Shown here piece after piece: positions 7,169 to 14,831 of a stretch of DNA of 19,566 nt (its first letter is position 1; every line of letters begins with the position of its first letter). The stretch spans positions 1 to 19,566 of the forward strand of contig JAEWUD010000034.1 in the NCBI GenBank assembly GCA_023397475.1, given 5' to 3'. The translations under genes and the position numbers were made by a program. The notes under the pieces were generated by a model. It saw only the letters and a program-made list of their open reading frames with translations. It was not told the DNA's origin and made no database searches. Source of the stretch: Bacillota bacterium (GTDB lineage: Bacteria; Bacillota; Clostridia; Saccharofermentanales; Saccharofermentanaceae).

Positions 7169-7207
7169 GGTTTTTTTCGACTGGAATAGGGGCAAGGAGG
7201 TCACGCA

Positions 7208-7354
7208 ATGAATCCAAAGGAATATGTTTTCGACGCTGTCATCCTCGCCGTGCCCGAAATTGACGGTGCCTATATCGAGTTCCCGTATGACGTCCGCGCG
7301 AAGATCGGCAAGGCCCCCGGCGACACCGTCCGCGTCACGATCGTCGAGCGCTAG
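7208..7354 (+). CDS. Truncated DUF1905-like protein, 48 aa
   Basis: This short frame has a consensus AAGGAGG ribosome binding site seven bases before its ATG. It encodes YVFDAVILAVPEIDG followed by AYIEFPYDVRAKIGK and then RVTIVER before a stop. This matches the N-terminal half of DUF1905 proteins, which usually read like F.A.I..VPG.DGAYIEFP.DV....GK..V.V.....G and continue to about 80-100 residues. Here the C-terminal half is missing, so the product is either a functional mini version or a truncated relic. The excellent ribosome binding site, in-register codon use and tight spacing to the next gene (8 bp) favour expression. Function unknown. Confidence 0.75.
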   Translation: MNPKEYVFDAVILAVPEIDGAYIEFPYDVRAKIGKAPGDTVRVTIVER

Positions 7355-7362
7355 GAGAAACA

Positions 7363-7569
7363 ATGAGCAAGTACGAGCCCCTCTGGAGCCATCTCGAAAA
7401 GGACGGCCGCCCGACACTCCGCATGACCTTCGACGAGATCGAGGCCGTCCTTGGGTTCCCGATCGACCACGCGTTTCTGAACGCGAAGAAGGAAGCTGCC
7501 GCGTTCGGGTTTGTTGTGGGGAAGATATCCATCAAGGAGAAGCACGTGAGTTTTGCAAGAAACGCATAA
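7363..7569 (+). CDS. Conserved small protein, 68 aa
   Basis: The product begins SKYEPLWSHLEKDGRP and continues TLRMTFDEIEAVLGFPIDHAF and VVGKISIKEKHVSFAR. I recall similar short proteins starting YxPLWxxL with a TFxEIExxLGF motif in Bacillota, all of unknown function; the name DUF7662-like is possible but I cannot confirm it. AGGAG at 7353-7357 overlaps the previous stop codon and sits five bases before the ATG, so coupling with the upstream mini gene is likely. There is no membrane segment or cysteine. Confidence 0.82.
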   Translation: MSKYEPLWSHLEKDGRPTLRMTFDEIEAVLGFPIDHAFLNAKKEAAAFGFVVGKISIKEKHVSFARNA

Positions 7570-7613
7570 CAAAATGACCGCCGGGGATTCCCGGTTCAAG
7601 AAAGAGGTCCTTT

Positions 7614-8792
7614 ATGCAAGAGACAAGTTTATTCCAGCTCATTCGCAACGCGATCATGGAAGACGGTTCCCTACCGGCAGATTTCGCGCTTCCGGAAGTT
7701 CCGGAGTTGGAAGCTGAATCGGTCGGCACCCCGAAGAATTCGAGTGGAGCAGAAGAGGTTAAGAGCGCAGACAGCCGAAACCCAGAACCGGGCGCGGCTG
7801 ATCAGGTTATGTCAACGTCGGCATCGATTGCCGCTGCCGCCGCGGCGGATCAAACGAAGGCCACAGTCGACGCTGCCTCACAGCCAACGAATTCCGCATC
7901 AACGGCTTCGCCCCGTAAGGTCCGCTTCGTCGCCGGCGCCGAGGACGGCATCCGGATCTATCACTTCGGCGTCACGGCCGCCCCGGATGTCGCCCGCGAA
8001 GTCGCGCGCATCATAAGGAAAGACTGCAAGCGCTCCGGCACTAAACCAAGCGCCCACCTCATGGAACTCGTCCGCACCCACACCGCGCTCGCGCTGATCG
8101 ATGACCTGATCGATGATCTCTGTCGCGATATGCGCGGCGTGATCCTGTCAAACTTCGCCGACTATGCCTGCCGTCTCGCTTTTGACTCCGCAGAGAAGGA
8201 ACTCGTCAAACTCGGTATCGCCCTGATGGGCATGCTCGACACCGAAGGCGAAGAAGAGATCACAAACGATCTTCTGACCCTTGCCGCCTGCGATGAGTTC
8301 ACACTCTACGTCGTCATCGCTCTGCAGAACCGTAAAGACACCGACGAGCTCGTCTGGCAGATTGCCCGCACGGCCCACGGCTGGGGCAAGATCCATGCCG
8401 TCGAGCGCTTAGAGCCGTCCTCGCCCGAGATCCGTGAGTGGATACTAAGGGCGGGCCTCGAGAATCGCGTCATGAATAGTTATCTCGCATTGACTGTCGC
8501 TGAGAAAGGACGCCTGATCGAAGCCCTTCGTGCGGAGACGATTGACGACGAGGAGCTTTTCGCGAGCATAGAAGACATTGTTGAAGCGCTGCTGGATGAG
8601 GGCCCCGTCGCGGGCATCACGGTCTATGAGGACAGGGAAGAGGCGCTGACGCAATTCCTGCGCCACGCTGCGATGCGGGAGAAGAGCGAGGATCTGAGCC
8701 GCGTCGTCCGCGCGATCGAAGGGAAGATCGATGCCATGGAGTTTCCGACGGCCGCGTCGATGAAGGAACATGTCCGGGAGATATTGGGGTAG
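7614..8792 (+). CDS. Conserved hypothetical protein, 392 aa
   Basis: The 392-aa product starts QETSLFQLIRNAIMEDGSLP. A disordered Ala/Ser/Thr-rich linker covers about residues 44-98, after which comes the motif RFVAGAEDGIRIYHFG. The rest is alpha-helical and acidic, with phrases such as DDLIDDLCRDMRG, TLAACDEFTLYVVIALQ, WGKIHAVERLEPSSPEIREW and MNSYLALTVAEKG. The overall look suggests an alpha-solenoid (HEAT-like) protein acting as a scaffold, but this is inference. I believe related hypotheticals exist in Bacillota. AAAGAGGT lies five bases before the ATG. It is the last gene of the putative operon starting with the acetyltransferase. There is no signal peptide or membrane segment, so it is probably cytoplasmic. 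Confidence 0.88.
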   Translation: MQETSLFQLIRNAIMEDGSLPADFALPEVPELEAESVGTPKNSSGAEEVKSADSRNPEPGAADQVMSTSASIAAAAAADQTKATVDAASQPTNSASTASPRKVRFVAGAEDGIRIYHFGVTAAPDVAREVARIIRKDCKRSGTKPSAHLMELVRTHTALALIDDLIDDLCRDMRGVILSNFADYACRLAFDSAEKELVKLGIALMGMLDTEGEEEITNDLLTLAACDEFTLYVVIALQNRKDTDELVWQIARTAHGWGKIHAVERLEPSSPEIREWILRAGLENRVMNSYLALTVAEKGRLIEALRAETIDDEELFASIEDIVEALLDEGPVAGITVYEDREEALTQFLRHAAMREKSEDLSRVVRAIEGKIDAMEFPTAASMKEHVREILG

Positions 8793-9074
8793 GGCGAAGG
8801 GACATGCTCGGGAGTTATTAGCGTGCGATGCGTGGAGCTTGAATAGTGTTCAGGTGTTGTTGGCGTAGGTTGCGACATAGATATTGCCTATAGAGAAAAA
8901 TTCTTTCGTCTTCAACCAAGCTTCGTTCGGGGGGGCTTGATTACTCGTAAAGAAGCTTGATTTCTGTGCGTTTCCACGTTTTTGCTGGGGAAAACGTATT
9001 GATAGATATATACTTACGAAAACAAACCTAGGGGCATCACATAGTTATACATACTCAAATCGCCGAATTAGTGG
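8793..9074. other. Intergenic stretch with weak direct repeats
   Basis: No gene is visible. Just after the stop of the preceding gene, ACATGTCCGGGAG (8768) recurs imperfectly as ACATGCTCGGGAG (8802) and more weakly near 8843, a degenerate direct repeat that begins inside the gene's last codons. I see no T-rich terminator. A minus-strand frame over this part only reads these repeats. Confidence 0.5.
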
Positions 9075-9080
9075 ATATGG

Positions 9081-9373
9081 TAGGTAATCAATGACAAACA
9101 AAAGCGCTTTTTCATCAATGATTACCTACTAAAATTCGCAATTCTCCGATATGGTAGGTAATCAATGATAAAAAATAAGAATAAATATTCAAAGAGAACC
9201 ATAATCAATGCGAATAAATAAAATTCTTTGTCAATGATTACCGACTAAATCCCGATTTTCTTCAATTTAGTAGGTAATCATTGGCAAATAACACGATAAT
9301 TAATCAATGATCTACATGCGGAAAGTCCATTTCCCCCGAATTGGTAGATAATCAATGAGCAATTAACTTTCCG
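9081..9373. repeat. Cluster of four box-bearing inverted repeats
   Basis: Element A: TAGGTAATCA (9081-9090) pairs with TGATTACCTA (9119-9128), enclosing the palindrome AAAAGCGCTTTT (9100-9111). Element B: GGTAATCA (9157-9164) pairs with TGATTACC (9235-9242), with an inner CAAAG/CTTTG. Element C: GTAG...ATCATTG (9270-9283) pairs with CAATGATCTAC (9305-9315) with a 3-base bulge. Element D: CGGAAAGT (9319-9326) pairs with ACTTTCCG (9366-9373) and encloses a box at 9351. All share ATCAWTGA followed by an A-rich run, as in the 1-681 array. The block lies between convergent genes. Confidence 0.85.
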
Positions 9374-9492
9374 GGCACATTCTCGTTGATTCGCTTCATA
9401 ATCGGAATCATCACAACCGGCGCGCCGACCTTCTTTTCGCGCGGATCTATCACAACTGCCGCCCCGACATTCATTTCTAAGGAATCTATCAT
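9352..9492 (-). CDS. Possible small ORF or relic with 13-residue repeats
   Basis: On the minus strand a frame stays open for 79 codons (9591 down to the stop at 9352-9354). From the first ATG at 9492 it would encode 46 aa beginning MIDSLEMNVGAAVVIDPREK. The frame shows a 13-residue periodicity: KWGEVTKFHITFE, KWGDFSAQNR, TGAASMIDSLEMN, VGAAVVIDPREKK, VGAPVVMIPIMKR. Codon use is gene-like, but there is no clear ribosome binding site (GGGGCGG at best) and the frame ends inside one of the ATCAATGA boxes. It may be the remnant of a longer gene overrun by repeats. I cannot identify the family. Confidence 0.3.
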   Translation of the reverse strand: MIDSLEMNVGAAVVIDPREKKVGAPVVMIPIMKRINENVPGKLIAH

Positions 9493-9590
9493 AGATGCCG
9501 CCCCAGTCCGATTCTGAGCGGAAAAATCGCCCCACTTTTCAAACGTAATATGAAACTTCGTTACCTCGCCCCACTTTGCAATCGGGATTT
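9404..9590. repeat. 39-bp degenerate tandem repeat
   Basis: A CGCCCC (or CGCGCC) box recurs at 9421, 9460, 9499, 9528 and 9567, that is with spacings of 39, 39, 29 and 39 bp. Units begin with GGAATCATCACAAC, GGATCTATCACAAC or GGAATCTATCATAG, and the last two share TCGCCCCACTTT. The 39-bp period is 13 codons, consistent with the minus-strand open frame described separately. Confidence 0.7.
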
Positions 9591-9603
9591 CTCAGATGTA
9601 TCA

Positions 9604-9638
9604 GCTCGCATTGAATTAATTCAATAAGCCGCTCGCAT
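9604..9638. repeat. 16-bp palindrome flanked by GCTCGCAT direct repeats
   Basis: ATTGAATTAATTCAAT (9610-9625) is a perfect palindrome. It is flanked by GCTCGCAT at 9604-9611 and again at 9631-9638. It sits immediately downstream of the minus-strand zinc-ribbon gene. It lacks a GC-rich stem and T run, so I do not call it a terminator. Confidence 0.6.
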
Positions 9639-10696
9639 CACTCTTCGAAGGCTTCCATCTCCATGTAATCCGGCATCTTGATATCCTTGTAGGTATTCTT
9701 CTCGATGACGGTCATGAGGTGGGCGCCGTCGCTCGTGTACAAGGGCTCGGATCCTTCCAGGTCAGCTTTCATCAGCATTGCGGTTAAATACAATTCCATA
9801 TCGTCAGTGGAATTGGGATCCTGAAGCAGGCTCTCGCGGCTGAACTTGTAGTAATCGAACATCATCGCCGTGTCGTTCGGCCCGAACTCCCAGTATGTCA
9901 GTTCATCATTCTCCGCTTGACCCTTGAGTACAAAGTAACACTTTGGGAATACCTTCCCGTAGATATCGATGGAAGATTGACTTGGGTAGTAGATGAGTAC
10001 CTCCGTGATCTCGATCGCGTCCGGATTCGGCACGTTTGCCAGAAGCTCCGAGAGGCACTGGATCGCCATCGCCTCATACTGCAAATCCTCGTAGATTTTG
10101 TCGATGGACATCGTGTCGCGAATCGTCAACTCGTCCAAGTACGCGAACGCGCCTGTATAATCGCCCTCCGCAAGGAAGGTGTCCACCTGCTTCTGCGCGA
10201 TTTCTGTGAGCAGCGTCTTGGCCGGCGGGTAGCTCAGGCTGTTAACTTGCGCCAGAATCGTATTTGCCTGCTCGTAATCGCCCTGATCGAACGCCGCTTG
10301 GGCCTTCGCCGTGATATTCTCCGGGCTGTTCTGTTGCATTGCGAAAAAAGCCACGCCGCCGCCGATCGCCGCGACCAGCACGATCACCAGGACGATGATG
10401 CCGATGACCTTGCCCTTGGAACCGCCGCGACTCCTCGAAGCGGGCGCCATCGTATAGTACGTGTTTGTGGATGTGGAGGCCGGAGCTGTATATGATTCCC
10501 GGCCATAGGAATTGGAGGGAGAAGAGGCGGCGGAAGCGTCCGTGGACGTCGAAGTTGCGGTGTCGGAGCCATTTGTCGGCCCGGTTATTGATCCCGTACT
10601 CGCCGGTTTTACCGCGATTGCAGCGCCGCAGTTCGGGCAGGTTGTCGCGTCTCCCGTAATGAACTGACCGCATTCCTGACACATCGAGAAAGCCAT
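9638..10696 (-). CDS. Zinc-ribbon single-pass membrane protein
   Basis: The 352-aa product begins with a zinc ribbon (Cys6-x2-Cys9, Cys20-x2-Cys23, reading MCQECG and CPNCG). A long Ser/Thr/Ala-rich disordered linker (about 30-94) follows, then one transmembrane helix at about 97-119. The outer C-terminal region starts with TPR-like helices (AFDQGDYEQANTILAQVN) and ends in a mixed domain. This architecture is common in Bacillota proteins thought to sense or scaffold at the membrane, but the function is unknown. The ATG at 10696 is preferred over an upstream one because GAAGGAGG lies seven bases before it. Minus-strand TATAAG at 10728-10733 may be a -10. It converges with the 392-aa protein gene across the repeat block. 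Confidence 0.92.
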   Translation of the reverse strand: MAFSMCQECGQFITGDATTCPNCGAAIAVKPASTGSITGPTNGSDTATSTSTDASAASSPSNSYGRESYTAPASTSTNTYYTMAPASRSRGGSKGKVIGIIVLVIVLVAAIGGGVAFFAMQQNSPENITAKAQAAFDQGDYEQANTILAQVNSLSYPPAKTLLTEIAQKQVDTFLAEGDYTGAFAYLDELTIRDTMSIDKIYEDLQYEAMAIQCLSELLANVPNPDAIEITEVLIYYPSQSSIDIYGKVFPKCYFVLKGQAENDELTYWEFGPNDTAMMFDYYKFSRESLLQDPNSTDDMELYLTAMLMKADLEGSEPLYTSDGAHLMTVIEKNTYKDIKMPDYMEMEAFEE

Positions 10697-10902
10697 GATC
10701 GTCCTCCTTCGCCGTCGCGTGAACATTCTTATACATATAAAATTGAATTACTTAAATTCTAATGCGTAACAAATCACGCGTCAATGGAGAATATTTTCGC
10801 GCAAGAAGTGTGTCACAACCATACAAAAAATCTGGGATTCACATCATGACAAAAAGAGCTGGGAATCGCAAACGTACGAATAAAATGGAATCGTTCACGT
10901 AC

Positions 10903-10937
10903 AAAAAGGGATACACCGCTTAAACCCGATGCATCCC
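10903..10937 (-). terminator. Rho-independent terminator of the lipoprotein gene
   Basis: Read on the minus strand, GGGATGCATCG (plus 10927-10937) pairs with CGGTGTATCCC (10908-10918) over 11 bp with two G-U pairs, an 8-base loop, and then five T residues. It lies 40 bp past the stop of the minus-strand lipoprotein gene at 10977, so it is a textbook terminator for it. Confidence 0.88.
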
Positions 10938-10976
10938 CTTATCAACATTACAAAGAACTCTCGTACCGGATCCCTA

Positions 10977-12416
10977 TCATCCTCCGTAGAATACCCAGAA
11001 GAGATCATCCTGCAATACACCGTCGAAAATAGTCGGCCCGTATGGTTGCCCGTTTGTTTCGACCTCTTCGCGCGAGAAGCTCACCCGACACTGGGAGTTA
11101 TCCGCCATAAGAAAATAGAGGTTTCCATGCAAAGGATCATCCAGTTGATAGTACTGCGGGAATAAAGCGACGCCCGCCGGCACCGAGAACGCCCGGTAAT
11201 CGGCGCCATCCAGGATCTCCGCATCGAAGTCCGTAACCGCGCACGTGTAGTAGGAAGAGAGAGGATCGCCGAGAAGCATCGCGTCAACCATCGAAATCCA
11301 TTCGATGCGCGTGTCGATATTTCGCGCGACCATTCCGGTATCGCTAATAGCCGCCGGAATCCGCACCTTACTGATCCCGCCCATGATCCTGTTCTCGTCG
11401 ATCAGATAGAAGTCACCTCCATCGTAATCATAGAAACCCACGGCCGGCGGCTCATGCCAGGCGACGATTGTCGCCGGATCGTAAGAATACACGTAGGTCT
11501 GATAACCGTCCATCATCAGATTTGCAAGCGAGTCAACGATCCAGTACGTGCCGTTATTATTGAGATAGAGGAAGTGGTGTCCGGACAGTGCGAAGAATCC
11601 TTCGCCGTCTGCGCCCGTAGGGAAGTTCTCCGTGATATCCGTCCGGATTCCCGTCACTCCGTCTGTATAGAACGCCTGGCTGACCGGATATGGGTCGCCT
11701 TCCTCCCAAACCCGCTCGAAAAGATCCGTAACACCGTCGCCGTTCCAATCAATCCGCATCGAAATCGTTTGATAATAGATGCCGTACTCCAAATTCATCA
11801 GGGGCTGCAGCTCGATCTCCGGATCAATCACCGGCGGCAACACGGGCTGTTGATAGAAGTTCTCAAGCCCTCCGAACAAGTCGTACATTGGTCGGCCGTT
11901 CCACGTAGTCCCGTCGATCGTATCAACCCCGTATTCGAATACCACGACACGGCCATCCAGCAATACAAACAGTGTCGTCGGCTGCTCCGGCGACAGGATC
12001 TCAAGCTGGTCATTCACCGGGAAAAGGATCGTGCCGACCGGAAGCGAGACCTCCTCCGCGGCCGGTCCCACAGTGATTCCGTCCAGAACATTCGCGTCGA
12101 CGACCTGGCCTACTTCATCGATCCGAAGAAAAACCGACTCGTATTCCAACTCGAAACGCTTCTCGTCGCGAAGAAAATCCACAACGTCAACACGTACATC
12201 AATGTAATTGATCTGAATCAATGGCGCGGCAGATTCCGTCACAGCATCGGAATCGGTCGTCGCAACGGAAGTTTCCTCGGTTGTCGCCACCGTCACTTCC
12301 GAACTCTCACCCTCGGAAGAAGACGAATCCGTCGTCTCCCCGCCGGGTGTACAAGAAGAACAAACAAGAAGAAATAATCCCACAAGAACCGTTGGAATTC
12401 GTCTCGAAAAACGCAT
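10977..12416 (-). CDS. Predicted lipoprotein with an EF-hand-like loop
   Basis: The 479-aa product has a type II signal peptide (RFSRR, hydrophobic core, then LLVCSSC with Cys22 as the likely lipidated residue). An acidic Ser/Thr/Glu linker covers about 23-65, as is usual for surface lipoproteins. The body is beta-rich and acidic, with a short calcium-loop motif DWNGDGVTDLFE at residues 223-234, of the DxNxDGxxDxxE type found in EF-hand, dockerin or FG-GAP loops. I do not recognise the overall family. GAGGAGGT lies about six bases before the ATG, an extended -10 promoter lies upstream, and a strong terminator follows, so it is probably a single-gene transcript. It is expected to be anchored on the outer face of the cytoplasmic membrane. 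Confidence 0.9.
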   Translation of the reverse strand: MRFSRRIPTVLVGLFLLVCSSCTPGGETTDSSSSEGESSEVTVATTEETSVATTDSDAVTESAAPLIQINYIDVRVDVVDFLRDEKRFELEYESVFLRIDEVGQVVDANVLDGITVGPAAEEVSLPVGTILFPVNDQLEILSPEQPTTLFVLLDGRVVVFEYGVDTIDGTTWNGRPMYDLFGGLENFYQQPVLPPVIDPEIELQPLMNLEYGIYYQTISMRIDWNGDGVTDLFERVWEEGDPYPVSQAFYTDGVTGIRTDITENFPTGADGEGFFALSGHHFLYLNNNGTYWIVDSLANLMMDGYQTYVYSYDPATIVAWHEPPAVGFYDYDGGDFYLIDENRIMGGISKVRIPAAISDTGMVARNIDTRIEWISMVDAMLLGDPLSSYYTCAVTDFDAEILDGADYRAFSVPAGVALFPQYYQLDDPLHGNLYFLMADNSQCRVSFSREEVETNGQPYGPTIFDGVLQDDLFWVFYGG

Positions 12417-12478
12417 ACACTACCTCCTCAGACGGAAACCGTGCGCATCACATTTCGTAGCTCTCATCCATCAGGTTC

Positions 12479-12487
12479 ATTATAACA
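12479..12487 (-). promoter_or_regulatory. Extended -10 promoter of the lipoprotein gene
   Basis: The minus strand reads TGTTATAAT, a perfect extended -10 (TGn followed by TATAAT). It is about 60 bp upstream of the lipoprotein start codon. No clear -35 is seen, as is common for extended -10 promoters. Confidence 0.65.
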
Positions 12488-12520
12488 CAAAAATATTTTA
12501 GAATTATTATGGGCAGGGCT

Positions 12521-12653
12521 CGAAGCCACTCGGTGGCCGTGTGAGAAGTGGCTCAACGGTCGTGAGAGGAGCCAATCAGCAGCCGCGTGAGAAGTGGCTC
12601 AAAAATCTAAGTGGGGCTAATCAACAGATGCGCGAGAAGCTTCTCAGCGGCTG
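12521..12653. repeat. 45-46 bp repeats with nested inverted repeats
   Basis: GTGAGAAGTGGCTC occurs at 12541 and 12587, with a related GCGAGAAGCTTCTC at 12632, a period of 45-46 bp; half-period variants lie between. AGCCACT (12524-12530) pairs with AGTGGCT (12547-12553) around an inner CGG-TGG-CCG. CAGCCGC (12580-12586) pairs with GCGGCTG (12647-12653). GAGAAGCTTCTC (12634-12645) is a 12-bp palindrome. The block lies between two minus-strand genes. Confidence 0.7.
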
Positions 12654-12686
12654 TTTGAAAAGTCGTTTTCGAGTGAAAGAACAAAG

Positions 12687-13967
12687 TTAGCGAGACGTAA
12701 TCTCTTGCGTATCTTTTCGCGCACGACTCACCGTCAGTAACCAAATTAATACCATAACCTGCATCCCTGGGAAGAGAGACAGCTTCCGGTAGCGAACGAT
12801 CACTTTCTCTGAAACCACCCGGTCCGACTCGCAGCGTTTCATGATCAGGCGCGTATAGAGTACGCTGCTCAGATAAACCAGCAGAATCGCGGCAACAAGA
12901 AGGACGAGAACAATGCTATAACCGATCGCGATGCCGCGATACACAAGAACGGCGAGGACAAGCGCTTTTCTCATAAAACTGACTGCGATCGTACCGATCA
13001 AGATCGTCAAGACGATCTCGAGAACCCAGGTCATCGCGACATAGAACAGGGCTTTCTTGATCAGGCGAGGACTCGAAAGCTCTGCCGGCAATGCGCGAAA
13101 ATGATGCCGTGCGTCAAGAATCGACCAGAGGAGGACGGCGAAAAGGAAGACAAAGAAGACAATAAATCGATTGACGGTAATATGTGCCATCAAAGAAACA
13201 TCTATCGTTTGCACAGGTGCGGATGTAAAGATGTCGGTCGAAGCCAAACCAAGAAGATAGCTGAATCCCCAGTATGCCGCGAAGCCCAACAGCAAGCCGA
13301 AGAGAACAAGGATCGGACGTCTCGTTCGGGTGTCCGTACGCTCCCGACGTGCGGTCGAATAGTGTAACCATCGGATCTTCTCCTTCGGAAACGCCTTGCA
13401 TTCCTTGACCATCAGAATTCCTAAACTAATGAGATCGAATCCCCAAATCAGCTGCATAACAATATGAACGACCATCTCCGGACGGGACGCGAATGCTTTT
13501 TCACGAGCACGCGTTACTCCCAGAATCACATAGGAAGTAACCGTACCACTCAGGAGCAATGCCAGAAAAATCCCTAACAATGAACTGAAAATCGGAACAA
13601 TAATATCCGCAACCGACATATTGTCTCTTTCGACAAACGGAGCAATCCCGACGCGGAGCATGTAGGCATACTTCGTTGCAGCGTAAAAAAACACGCAAAC
13701 AAGGGATGCAACGCGGTACAAGAAGCAGCGGGTAAAGTATCGCCCATCAACGACCTGTCGCCCCGTTCTCGCATCGCGGATGGCAAGACCAATGAAGATG
13801 ACACAGAGCACAAAAACAGCCGGAAGACCGATAAGAAATGAAAGCATTACACCGGTTTGGAAAGCCGTCGCCCAGTTGCCGGGAACTTGAAAAGTCATAT
13901 CCGCACACGCCATCCCCAATACCACAACATATGTAACCATAAGGAACGCGGTCAGCCTCTTATCCAT
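12687..13967 (-). CDS. Polytopic membrane protein of unknown function
   Basis: The 426-aa product has about ten hydrophobic segments: near residues 7-24, 37-62, 83-103, 123-147, 165-187, 219-240, 264-285, 307-330, a tight pair around 333-375, and a last one near 405-420. Between the fifth and sixth segments is a cytoplasmic-looking basic loop (HYSTARRERTDTRTRRP). I see no transporter signature, ATP-binding motif or catalytic residues and do not recognise the family. The ATG at 13967 has GAGGTGAC just upstream. It lies 77 bp downstream of the ClbS/DfsB-like gene on the same strand and could share its transcript. Confidence 0.88.
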   Translation of the reverse strand: MDKRLTAFLMVTYVVVLGMACADMTFQVPGNWATAFQTGVMLSFLIGLPAVFVLCVIFIGLAIRDARTGRQVVDGRYFTRCFLYRVASLVCVFFYAATKYAYMLRVGIAPFVERDNMSVADIIVPIFSSLLGIFLALLLSGTVTSYVILGVTRAREKAFASRPEMVVHIVMQLIWGFDLISLGILMVKECKAFPKEKIRWLHYSTARRERTDTRTRRPILVLFGLLLGFAAYWGFSYLLGLASTDIFTSAPVQTIDVSLMAHITVNRFIVFFVFLFAVLLWSILDARHHFRALPAELSSPRLIKKALFYVAMTWVLEIVLTILIGTIAVSFMRKALVLAVLVYRGIAIGYSIVLVLLVAAILLVYLSSVLYTRLIMKRCESDRVVSEKVIVRYRKLSLFPGMQVMVLIWLLTVSRARKDTQEITSR

Positions 13968-14044
13968 ATGTCACCTCAGTATATTTGGCAAAACAATATG
14001 AAATAAGAGTAAATGTATACGTCGCGAAAATCAAGACGGGGGCA

Positions 14045-14590
14045 TCACCCTTTGCCGCCCATCTTCGCCGCCGCCTTCAACTTCTTGATCGCCCACGCAT
14101 AATGACTCGCCGTCACCGACACAGAATAGCTGCCCAGGGTCGACGTCCCGGTCCAAGCCAGTGCTCCCTTCGCGAACAGCTCTTCGTCCGTTAACTCGCC
14201 GATCAACCCCATAACCTCCGCATGGCTCTCCCGCAGCATCCGCTCCGCCTCCGCCGCACTCGTCTCCTGGTGCCGATCCCGGAACTCCACATTCATCGTC
14301 GCGTAATTGCGCCAATTCACACCCTCGGGCAGGAAATCCGCCGCCCGTCCCGCACGATTATCCCGCACCCACGCGAGCCAGAGCCGATGCCATTCAACGA
14401 GGTGCACCAGCACATCCCGGACATTCCTGTCCCTCCGCCAATGCGCCTCGCTCTGCCGCGCGAGCCACTCCTCCGCGAAAAGAATCTCCGCCTCGCGCCC
14501 GCCTTCGAGCGCCTCAACCGCCTGCCAGAGCTTGCCGAATTCCTTTTCGGCATCACTTATCAAATCCGCCTTCGTCGTCGCCCGTCCCAT
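14045..14590 (-). CDS. ClbS/DfsB family four-helix bundle protein
   Basis: The 181-aa product matches the ClbS/DfsB (DUF1706) family. It has KADLISDAEKEFGKLW at the N-terminus, VRDVLVHLVEWHRLWLAWV in the middle, GVNWRNYATMNVEF, and ends with AWTGTSTLGSYSVSVTASHY. The family has a DinB-like fold. ClbS protects the producer from colibactin by hydrolysing its cyclopropane warheads and DfsB acts on difficidin-type compounds, but most chromosomal members have no known substrate. No colibactin-like biosynthetic gene is present, so a narrow self-immunity role cannot be claimed. AAGGAGG lies seven bases before the ATG. It is divergent from the zinc-ribbon gene at 14832. Confidence 0.92.
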   Translation of the reverse strand: MGRATTKADLISDAEKEFGKLWQAVEALEGGREAEILFAEEWLARQSEAHWRRDRNVRDVLVHLVEWHRLWLAWVRDNRAGRAADFLPEGVNWRNYATMNVEFRDRHQETSAAEAERMLRESHAEVMGLIGELTDEELFAKGALAWTGTSTLGSYSVSVTASHYAWAIKKLKAAAKMGGKG

Positions 14591-14831
14591 TTCATATCCT
14601 CCTTCAGAAGAAGTCTCATGTACCCAGTATACGCGCGATAATATGACAACAGGTTGGCAGGTTAGGGGAGGACGTGATCATTTCTTTTCGCGCAAGAGAA
14701 GAGCGTCGCCATCACCATGACAAATGATTTTTTCGCGAAATAATTCCTATAGACACAGGACCTGCCGATGGTTAGACTATCTATATCCACGAACGCATCA
14801 ACCATAGAAAACTCGTCTGGAGGGACTGCGG
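14591..14831. other. Divergent promoter gap with two TTTTCGCG octamers
   Basis: No gene is seen in this 241-bp gap between the divergent ClbS/DfsB-like and zinc-ribbon genes. TTTTCGCG occurs at 14685 and 14730, and the second copy is part of the palindrome TTTCGCGAAA. ATGGTT (14768-14773) can pair with AACCAT (14799-14804) across a loop. I could not choose a clear -35/-10 pair for either direction. Confidence 0.5.

Noticed and set aside
8768..8866. Degenerate direct repeats after the 392-aa gene
   Set aside because: Similarity falls off quickly by the third copy and no structure or box is present, so chance or old slippage is sufficient.
11454..12377. 307-codon plus-strand frame antisense to the lipoprotein gene
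   Set aside because: Shadow of the minus-strand gene, which has a signal peptide, ribosome binding site, promoter and terminator; the antisense product is Arg/His-rich with no domain.
14045..14590. Colibactin-type self-resistance island
   Set aside because: The ClbS/DfsB-like gene has no polyketide or peptide synthase genes nearby in the window, and such proteins are common alone.
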